A stretch of DNA of 64,000 bases from assembly GCF_021155765.1 (NCBI RefSeq), contig NC_060110.1:18250001-18314000 (forward strand). The letters are read 5' to 3'. Source of the DNA: Diprion similis. Lineage: Eukaryota; Arthropoda; Insecta; Hymenoptera; Diprionidae. This document shows, piece after piece, positions 54,824 through 64,000 of this stretch. How positions within the stretch are numbered: the stretch's first letter is position 1; every line of letters begins with the position of its first letter. The notes below the pieces were generated by a model that saw only the letters and a list, made by a program, of their open reading frames with translations, did no database searches and was not told where the DNA came from. A program made the translations under genes and the position numbers.

Positions 54824-57800
54824 ATGACTGAAGTAGAGGATAATCGTCCAGAATGGATGATCGAGTTGGAAAACAGAAAGAGAAAGGTGAACTTGAGTGA
54901 CTTTTCACTATGTTATCATCAAACAATGTGTCTCTTTGTATTTTTATACTACCATTTCAAACGTTATAATTTTTTCATTACTTGGGTGTGACTTGATTGC
55001 ACGGATAACTGAAGGTGGCTTCACAGATTTGTATTAGTAATTTACCCAGCAAATTTGGAATCTAGTGCTATGCTTTACAGAAACACCTATATAAAAAAAT
55101 TTAAATTATCTGAAGATCTCTTGTAATTATATGATGTTCTCAATGAAAGTATGTCGTTCATATATCTAACACACTCAATGTTTCTTGCATAATCTGTAAA
55201 CTTCTCCACTGTTTCAGCCGCGTTTGGCCCACGAAGCTGGTGCAGGTTCACCATGCTTGAGCTGCAAAGAAGCTTGTCCCGGTTTGGACTTACACTTTTG
55301 GCGTAAAATCTGTAAAAATTGTAAATGTGGCCGTGACGAACATGACGTAGTTGATGATGATTTCCCACAATTCGATTTATTACTTGGTCCTTCTGGGAAA
55401 CCAAGGAGAAAAGCTACTTGTGAGTAAAAAAAAATATTCAACTTTTATGAAATGATTCATTTCTGAAAATATTTTACTATTTTTATACCTCAAATTCTAG
55501 TTTAACAATTAAAAACTGAATGCTTGGATGATTTTTAAATATTTATATTCTAGTCCTCCCCGTTGCCATTAAAAAACAACCAGACAAAGGGAATGCATTT
55601 GAATGGATACCACCAGATGTTACAACAGACATAGCTGCGGATTATATGAAAGCGTTGCCAGAGAACAAATTGCCAATTCAAGGATCCGTTGGAGCAGCCT
55701 TAAGAAAACAGCAACTTCAGAAACAATTACCACTTCATGATATGGACCATAAAGCTTGCGATAAATTGAGTGAAGATGAAAAACAACAGTTTGAAAAGTA
55801 TTTGGAGAATTTGAAAAAATATGTTGGCCAGGGCAGAGTATCTAAGGTATTTTATAAATGCAATCTTTAATGGAATCTTTTTTCTTCAAATATTTATTCT
55901 AGTCTTATTTATTCTAGTATTATACTTTCATATATCACTGTTAAGTTGTCACTGTGATTCCTTCAGGTGATGGGAGCAAGACCATTCAATAAATCTCTGA
56001 TGACTCCAGCAAATGCAGCTGACATGCAACCAATGAGCCCACAGCGCAAACCTCAAGTTCATGTATCGACTGACTCCAGCAATCTTCGTACGCCTAGTAG
56101 CTTCATTTCAAAAGTTCAAGGATTACCTACTACTTTGCAAGGCTCACAAAAGCAACAAGCTTGGCTGGCAGCAAATATGCAAGCGATACAAGCCCAGATT
56201 TCTGACAATGCTGTCAGTACTGCCGTTCAATTAGGTCAATATCACCCTGCATTGGATAACATCTCTTCTACGGGGCAAATTGTTAATTCAGAGGTGGTAA
56301 ATAGTAACAGACACCCAGCTCAGCAATTTGCGAACACGTCTCATATTACAGGCAGCCAACAAAACACAGGTTTAACTTTAAAAAATTCAGAAAATGTTCA
56401 CTATATACCTAATTTTGGTAAAGTTCATTTTCAAACTGAATATTCACAAATTGGAGAAGAGTTTGCCCCTAACACTACTCCAAAAAACGTTTTACCACTT
56501 GACAACTCAAATAGTAAGATTAATGCTACACTGGACAAAAGTTTTCACGCGCCAAACCAGCAAATTGTGAATTCGTCAAATCTTCCAACTACATGGAATG
56601 CCAGTCATAGTTCTCCAATTCAATCAGGGCAATACCATAACACCAGTATTCCCATATCACATAATTTGGAGACGAGCGTGAAAAGCGACAGGCCAGAAAT
56701 AGTGAAGCAAGCTCTTTCTGGCCATAACAGACATTATAGAGACCATGCAAATTCATTGCACATAGGAGGCGCAAGCGAATTAGGGACTGGTGCATCGCAT
56801 AGCGAGAAACTTCGGGATCATAATCAAGTACCACAAAGCGTTACATATTCAGATGATGTTCACTTACTAAATGCACAATTAGCTGAGCAAATGTTATCTG
56901 ATGCCTTACTACCTCCAAGCGCAGTACATGCTAATGAAATCATTGGTAGTACCCTAGACAAAAATAAATTGAAGTATATTCAAGAACAACTCAGCGCGAA
57001 ATATAGTAAAGAAGATGCACCTTCTCAACATATTTTGAAATCTCAACGCATCGACGAACTTGATCCACATTTTGGGCAGGACATTGCTAAACATAAAAGT
57101 CTACAGACGCAAGTTCCATTGTTAGATAAAGAGACACAGAGAATTGCCATAATAGCTGCGATGCGAAATCCATCAGGACTTTTGGCGGATAATCAAAAAT
57201 TGGAAAAAATTGGACCTCAATATGCAAATCCTTTGGAACAAGTTGGCCAGAATAAATGCACGAGTTCAACTGCATCGACTAATGAGGGGTCTGGTGTGTC
57301 TATGGGAATTCCAAATGCCAATTTAATAATGAGTACCGACCCAACAGTTCCAAAAGAAAGTTTGCAAGGAAATAATCTGGTGCCTTCAGATTCTATAGTA
57401 CCATTAGCTAATGAATATGGTATGTCAATGGACAATCAGTTTGGACACCGACCAATGCCACATCAGTACCCAGGTGCTATATCTTCATCTACGAATTCAT
57501 CGTCAGCTATTCCAAACCAACAGCAATATTCATTGAAAGCTGATCATCAACTTCCACCAGATTCAGCCAAGCTAGATCAGTACTTGCGGCCCTCACATGG
57601 TAGTAGTGCATATCAAGGAACATTAAGCTTTGACAATGACAACAGCTTATGTAACCCATCTTCGTCGTTAAATACAGAACGGCTTCAAGCTGAATTAAAC
57701 CATCAGCCGATCGATTCACAAGTAATTTATTCAGAGTCTTTAGGAAACTCAGCATTCCCAGAAGGCGTTATTGATTCCCCAGCATTAAGACAGAACCCTG

Positions 57801-58597
57801 CTAGTGTTGATCAATTGAGGGGTGCCCTAGAAGAACTTTCAATCGGATCGATTCAGTTGCAAAAATGCACGCAGTGTGAAGAAGAAATTCATTCAGGTGA
57901 TATCGTTGTTACTGCTGAAAGGGCTAAAGATGCCGTCTGGCATCCTGGTTGTTTCATCTGCTCTACATGCAATGAACTTCTTGTGGATCTAGTCTACTTT
58001 TATCATAAAGGAAAACTGTATTGTGGAAGAGATCTTGCTACACTATTGAACATTCCAAGATGCTTCGCTTGTGACGAGGTGAGTTGTTCAAATTATTTTT
58101 ATTTACGTGGTACTTTACTATGGTATTCAACACGCATAATGTACTGTTAAGCTTCTACTGACTACCTCTGTGACCTGTCTACGTTTCATATGTAAGCCAA
58201 TATACATCAATTCTGTATGTTCAATATTTCTTTGCAGTTAATATTTGTGCGTGAGTACACTGTCGCAGAGGGACATAACTACCATGTGAAGCATTTCTGT
58301 TGCTGGGATTGCGACATGCCATTGGCTGGGCAGCAGTATATATCTGAGAACGATCGACCGCTTTGTCTACCTTGTTATCAGAAAACTTATGCCAAAACAT
58401 GTAAAACTTGTAACAAAGTGATTGCTGCTGATCAACAAGGAGTGGCAGTGAAGAATTTAGATTTTCATGCAAACGATACATGTTTCTCTTGTTTCACTTG
58501 TAAGAAAAGTTTACTGAGTGGTCGAATGGCTATCAAAGAAGACAGACCCTTCTGCAGTAAGGAATGCATCACTGAGTTCATGAATAATAAGGCTTAA
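54824..58597 (+). CDS. Tes: Testin-like protein (PET and three LIM domains) with a large central insertion
   Basis: Testin is a focal-adhesion/actin-associated LIM protein. Exons: 54824-54886, 55218-55419, 55554-55846, 55967-58078, 58238-58597; phases close to 1009 residues. Order: a Cys-rich N-terminal motif (about 34-70; [23 protein letters not shown]); PET domain (about 103-183; [29 protein letters not shown]); a low-complexity Ser/Asn/Gln/His-rich insertion (about 190-815); LIM1 (from 820, CTQC then [11 protein letters not shown]); LIM2 (CFACDELIF, HFCCWDC); LIM3 ([21 protein letters not shown]). The Cys-rich motif plus PET plus three LIMs is diagnostic of testin. Vertebrate testin is about 420 residues, so this one is more than twice as long, and nearly all the excess sits in the 2.1 kb exon 4. 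The reading frame stays open through it. Confidence 0.93.
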
Positions 58598-59695
58598 ATA
58601 TGAGTCACATTTTCATTACCTATTGTAAAAAAAATAATCAAAAACTATGAATAGTATTGTTCCTTGATGTATCGTAACAGTCTTGCTTTCACAGTAGGGG
58701 TTACAATTGATGACAGGTTCTAGTTTTCAATTAAGGCTGATTAAATGTGAAATATTCTTAGTTAGAGTTGATACTTATATGCTTCACTGTTATGTCACAT
58801 GTGAAGCCGTACTTGCCTTTAGAATGAGAAATGTTACTTATTGCTAGAAATCTTTCTGAGCAAGAATGAAAGTATCTCAAAGGTTTCCATCATCATTCTA
58901 GGCTGCCAAATTCTGCTGGCTAAGTATTGCTTCAATTACATTCTACGTCTTTGTAACAATAGGAACCAACGAATCAGTACTTCATTATAAAAAAAAATTA
59001 CCTTGGTATATTTTGTAGATACAGTAAAATGACGATCAATTTTATATTCACTTCAACTGCCAAGCTACGGTGAAATATTTGTTAAATGAGCTACATCCGC
59101 CATAGGTGTTGTTTCAGAAAAAGGTATTATTGATATTCCAAATGATATTATGACGTATGTTAAACAATAGAAATATAGTAAATGAAGGGAGGGTTATGCA
59201 AGTGCCAAGTATAGTTTTAAAGAATTTATTTTCTAATAATCGATAAAGTGAACAGAAACATATTATACGTTGTCACGTATTGTTATAATTCATAATATTT
59301 TGATACAAATATAATTTCACAATTTGCTTAAAATTAACTTATTTAAAGTACCTTTTAAATAACATTAAAATAGTACGCAAATACAGAATATGTAATATTG
59401 GGCATAGATTTTTAATAGTCAATGACGATTTTAAATTTAACAAAACACAATTGTAATTGTACAAGCTTTTACAATAGATCATAGATTAGTACAGTCTTAT
59501 ACACGATGTTGGAATAGTCAAAAATTATTTACTTGCTAGAAATATGAATTTCGAATTTTTACTTTCCATTGTTGATATAATAGACTATTCTAAGACCTAA
59601 TGTAAATGCAAATAATGACAATGAACTTAGCCAGATATATATTTTTTTTTGTTTCTTTTTTTTTTTATAAAAGATAACAATTTTCAAATTCTATT
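58598..59695. other. Convergent 3' region of testin and HIRIP3
   Basis: 1.1 kb of AT-rich sequence between two convergent stop codons, presumably 3' UTRs. A TTTATT near 59226 could be the minus-strand poly(A) signal of HIRIP3. Nothing else was recognised. Confidence 0.6.
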
Positions 59696-62600
59696 CTATT
59701 CGGTATCACTGTCACAGACAGGCTGGATGCGCTTTAAAATCTTGCGAACTTCGCGTTGTTTAGTAGGCGTGGGTGTGCCCTCTTTATTGCTCTCAGATCT
59801 TCTAGATCGAGTAACACGACCTACAAATGGTGTAAACGCAAATGGTTGATGAATAATAAAATAAATGTATTTGCGTGCATGTAAAGTCGATGTAATACAG
59901 TATTAGTAGTTTGAAAAGGTTATAATTAATAATCTATAAATAAACATGTTGATTCCGATTAGAACTCTTTTGACTACAAGAAGATAAATTTCAGTAAAAC
60001 ATAACAATCCTCTTAAATGATGACGTAGTTCATAGCTTTTGAATTACAGTAGTTAAAGGAAGATAGTACTAAAGAAGCATATCGTTTAATTTAATAACCG
60101 AATAATCAGAGATTAATTTGTGCATTACAAACCTTCGCTTATGATATTGCTCTGATCTAGTTCAGCAACTTCCTTTTTCGTCACATTTTTAACTTTCAAC
60201 TTTTTACACTTGTCCAAAGTTGGGATTCCTTGTATTCCTCGGTCTTGTAATAGTTTCTGCATTCTCATTACCCGTTGCCTGTTGGATGTGCAACCCGACC
60301 ACAGATCTTGATATTTAATACGTATACCAGCTGTTGATATACATTTCTTCAGCTTTTGTATCTTTTTGTCGCTATTCGGATCCTAAAGGAATTTAGGAAT
60401 TTATGTAGGCATCAGTTTATTTATATGTCTTGCATAACAAATTTTTATAATGGGTATTAAGCTGAAAACCATAAAATAATCAGGCCTTATTTTTTGTAAT
60501 CATACAAAAATTAAAGCAAATACACCAGATTGAAAGCTGCAACTTTGCTACAATGCTACAGCATTGAATAAATATCGTATAGACTTTTAATCTATTTCAC
60601 AACGATACGGGTTTTGAGGTTATGTTTGGGAAATTATTTAATTATTAATTCTATTATCGATAGTAGTTGCCACAGCGCACTTTCTATCACGAGTATGATC
60701 AAATCACGAAAAATTTCAAAACAATCCGATATTTTACGACAAAATGGAATGGATTATGATAGATACTCTTAATTCGGATTTTTGCCTTTTGAGGTTATGT
60801 AACTCACTAAGTCTAGTCAGCTTGTCTCAAGTTTCTCTAATTTTTCTTCTGTTTGGTAATTTTTTTTTTTTATTTCCGTTCTCATTTTTTACTTTCATAC
60901 ATCCTCTTTTGTTCTGTTCTGGTACTGATATACTTCCGCTAATACTTTTGTTTGTCGAGTTTCCTAGTGTCTGGACTTTTCATATCTCAGTGGCTTCAAG
61001 TCATATTCTCGTTGTTGCAGCTGTTTTACTATGTAACGTTCTAGCAGCATCTTAACAATCATTTCCTAACAATTTGCTCCGTGAGCATTTTTTTTCCAAT
61101 TCTCTCCCTTACGGTATCTCTTGTGGCATATGTTTCCGCCCGTAACACATGTGTAAGTTGCAAATTTTTTTTTTCTACAGCATTTGTAGTGAATTTTGTT
61201 GCAATTCTCTGAAGAATATTCATCTGACACAGCTGCCACTATGCTATATGAACTTGGCGAATATTTTCTGATCTTTGAGTATATTTATGTATTAAAAATT
61301 CAATGACACTCCATTGCATGTACATTCAAAATCATCTTTTGCAATGAGAAAGAAAATAAAGACCTGATTATTAATGCACTTTACTAATCATGGAAACACT
61401 GAATTGTAGACAAAAACCGCTTACCTGATTTTTACTCTTCCGTTTTCCGTTTTTCTTATTCTTATCGTCACTATCACTCATATCATCAGCTTCATCGGAG
61501 CCTTCCGAATGACTTTCATCTTTCTTCAAAGTCTTACTTACATTCTTAGCAGACCTTTTCTTTGCTCTATCCGCTAGATTCATGTCTTCATCATCCGATT
61601 TGGATTGTTCGGAATTAGAGTCAGACTCTGTGACAGATTTCTCAACACTTTTTTGGTCTTTTTTAGGCTTCATTTTGCGAGGTGTCACCTTTTTAGGAGT
61701 TGCAGCCTTCTTCAACTTTTTCTTATTCTGAGGACTGTAATCTTCATCATCGGAATTGCTATCCAGACTATCTTCCGATCGTGAACTAGCCACTTTCGTA
61801 AATGATTTTCTTTTTCCTGTACGCTTTTTAGTTTTCACATCATTCTCCGTAACTTTGTGATCGTTGTCTGACCTTTCTGCTTCAGACGAGCCAACTTCTA
61901 ACTCGGAATCATTCGGTTCTGCTGTGACAATTATTGTTTTAGGTCTTGGTTTAGAAGCTTTTTCTTCATCATTTTCCGAACTCGAGGCTTCCTTGTCACT
62001 GGCACATTCAACTGACAGTTCCAACCCATCTACCACTTCTGAATCGATACTTTTCTCCTTAATCGGTTCATTTTCTGTTTTTGTATCAATTTTGATAACT
62101 TCTTCTTTCATTATATCTTCATTTTTTTTTTCAATTACCTCAACGGGCTGATCAAAAACAAATAATATTAAATATAGATCAACACAATTTTTTTCCAATT
62201 GATATAACAACAATAAATAATATAAATTTTGCTATTCAATTTGTTATTAATCTGCAGTGAAACAACTTACGATGATGAGAACATTAGAAAATGCTAGGTA
62301 AAAAGTTTATACCACTTAAAACCCATCCCACTTTTTCCTCCCATTAAAACTATATGAATAAAATTGTAAATGTTAAAATTATTATCACTTTCTGAGAATG
62401 ACCATTATATATTATTACCTCTGGTGAATTTACGGGACCTTCGTCTTTTGTGTTTGGCTTGATATGATCATCGGTTTCATTAGTTTCACCATTCTTATGT
62501 TCATCATCTACCACCTTGTTGGTATCTGTATGTTCTTTTGAAGGTGACGTATCACCATTTGTTACCTGAGTAATTACATCTTTTTTACTGTCAACAGGCT

Positions 62601-62733
62601 CTGTAGGCTCCACTGATTCACTACGTGGTCGTTTACTTGGAAGATCGCATTTTTCATCCCCAGAATTATCTTCCCGCATTCTTTTTCCAGTTGTCTGACT
62701 TTCGCCGTTATCACTTTTGTCAGAATCCATCAT
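59696..62733 (-). CDS. Hirip3: HIRIP3-like H2A-H2B histone chaperone (CHZ motif)
   Basis: HIRA-interacting protein 3 family, nuclear histone chaperones. Exons: 62733-62419, 62147-61425, 60382-60133, 59820-59696; phases close to 470 residues. The first 345 residues are low-complexity, acidic and Ser/Lys-rich, with repeated SDSDD-type clusters and Lys-rich patches (KKKLKKAATPKK). The conserved C-terminal domain (about 347-430) contains KKIQKLKKCISTAGIRIKYQ, a Leu-rich helix ending GIQGIPTLDKCKKLK, then the CHZ-type segment KKEVAELDQSNIISEGRVTR. This is followed by a basic RSRRSE stretch. The start is MMDSDKSDNG. An acceptor (TTGCAG) ends at 62750, so there is an upstream non-coding exon, and a two-codon upstream ORF (ATG AAT TAA, 62748-62740) lies just before the start. 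Family call is strong; the acidic region aligns poorly by nature. Confidence 0.9.
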
Positions 62734-62749
62734 CTTCGGTTAATTCATG

Positions 62750-64000
62750 CTGCAAGATGAAGCCAAAGATGATATAGCATTCAGGTAGTAATTAAGTTGA
62801 AAAATAATTGCGGTATGTAATTGAACTAAAGTTAGGGGCAAGCGGATATACACATGTCAGAACTGCAGCCGCTTATCCCTATGCGCAAGTTGTACGTTTA
62901 TATGTATACGATAGGTATGATGGGTATGCATGTGTGAACTATTGACATAGATACAGTACACGCGGTTCAGTTTCATGGAGTACGGGATTAATTATTCCGA
63001 GTGAGTTAGTGCTGTAGTCGGCTGCGCGTAATTTAATCCACGATGCATGCTGTTAAAACCAGACTGAAATTGTATTGAAAAGTGATGAACGACCTTGAAG
63101 CCTTGAATGAAAACCCACACTGTCACAAGGTAAATAATAATGCTTAATGGATGTTTACAGTCATTAACGAAGCCGGACTTGATTGCGAGCAAATTTTCGA
63201 AGTTCTTTACATGGTAGATTGAAAAATAACCGCATAATTGCGGTGAATAAAACTTCGTAGTATCTTACCAAATTCCACGCCAAATCAGTAGATACAATCG
63301 TGATTAAACACGACTTATTTTTTTTTTTCGCCGCACGATGTTTGCGCGGGTAAAAACTACGCGGTAGAGGACGACGATGAGATGGTCATTGGCCGGTGCG
63401 TCCATAGATAACTTATTACCCAGATTAGGAACGCGGTCGTCGCTCGTATGCCAAGAAAACCGAGTCACGCGTGGCGTCAGCTATGAGCGTTATGAAGAAC
63501 ACATTCGTACTCATCCATAGGAGCATCGCGCAGTGCGCCATTGTATCTGCAGTCAACGATTACGGCTCCTGGAATGCTAACGCAATACAAAGTCCCTTCT
63601 CATCGATCAAGTGGCAACTTTTCCCTCCCATAGTTTAAGAGTTTTTAACTTTCAAAGCGTTGATTGAAGATATCTAAACACGAACAGCCTTGGGCTAATA
63701 TGTCCTTTGACTGTAGTCCGAGAACTGATGACAGTTTGGGGAAAGTATTTGAGGCGTTTTGAAATAAAGAAAAAGATATATGTATACTACACATATACAC
63801 TACCAGTGCCCCTATCACTGCACATTGTAAACCGTCCTATTATAGTGGTTTGTCGGCAGAGTCATGCATGCGCCCAGTAGTACAGTCGTCATAGGTTATT
63901 CAGAGGAAAAAATTGAAAACATCGAAATTTTTTTTATTGGCCTTAGACATAGGTAAATATGCTAACCATAAAAAATAATACTGAAATTTCCTGTGCCTCA
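62750..64000. other. Upstream region of HIRIP3, end of window
   Basis: It should contain the 5' UTR intron and promoter of HIRIP3. A CpG-rich section at about 63330-63500 with GGTCATTGGCC (a CCAAT-type element) is the best promoter candidate. No coding frame was recognised up to the edge. Confidence 0.45.

Noticed and set aside
60744-61055. 103-codon hydrophobic open frame antisense to a HIRIP3 intron
   Set aside because: Its Phe/Leu/Ser-rich content comes from T-rich intron sequence; no splice or family support.

Overview
This is a gene-dense stretch of an invertebrate nuclear genome, almost certainly an insect. Genes carry GT-AG introns of roughly 60 bp to 3 kb, AT-rich intergenic DNA and long AT-rich 3' regions. 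The gene set includes Windbeutel with an insect-style CxxC near its N-terminus, a RIM-binding protein with 3 SH3 and 3 FN3 domains, and polyglutamine-rich Ataxin-2. Gene content and base composition would suit a hymenopteran, but that is inference. No prokaryotic operon, CRISPR array, virus or intact transposon was seen.

Layout, left to right. (1) 407-3796, minus: PP1 alpha-type phosphatase, last exon(s) off the left edge. (2) 5048-6171, plus: RanBP1, head-to-head with PP1. (3) 7709-8926, minus: Windbeutel/ERp29, tail-to-tail with RanBP1. (4) 10640-13924, minus: a CRAL-TRIO lipid-transfer protein. (5) 18466-32475, plus: RIM-binding protein in 16 coding exons. (6) 32.5-37.1 kb: a 4.6 kb gene-free convergent 3' region. 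(7) 37082-39732, minus: a C6orf89/BRAP-like single-pass membrane protein. (8) 40663-45594, plus: Ataxin-2 with Lsm, LsmAD, polyQ and PAM2. (9) 45.6-51 kb: a probable long Ataxin-2 3' UTR, a tentative three-exon orphan ORF (48541-49927) and a decayed 25-26 bp minisatellite whose units contain a TTTCAG splice-acceptor motif. (10) 51091-54051, plus: DDX55/Spb4-type DEAD-box helicase. (11) 54824-58597, plus: testin-like PET/LIM protein with a very large central insertion. (12) 59696-62733, minus: HIRIP3-like histone chaperone with a CHZ motif.

Exon junctions were read by eye. In each of the ten main models the phases close and the total coding length is a multiple of three, which supports the structures. 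The genes do not form one pathway: they are housekeeping (PP1, RanBP1, DDX55, HIRIP3), RNA regulation (Ataxin-2), secretory (Windbeutel, BRAP-like), cytoskeletal (testin) and synaptic (RIM-BP). No clear new multi-gene system is visible. The best second-look items are the acceptor-bearing minisatellite with its neighbouring orphan ORF, the oversized testin, the in-frame 108 bp intron and prion-like tail of RIM-BP, and the divergent BRAP-like protein.
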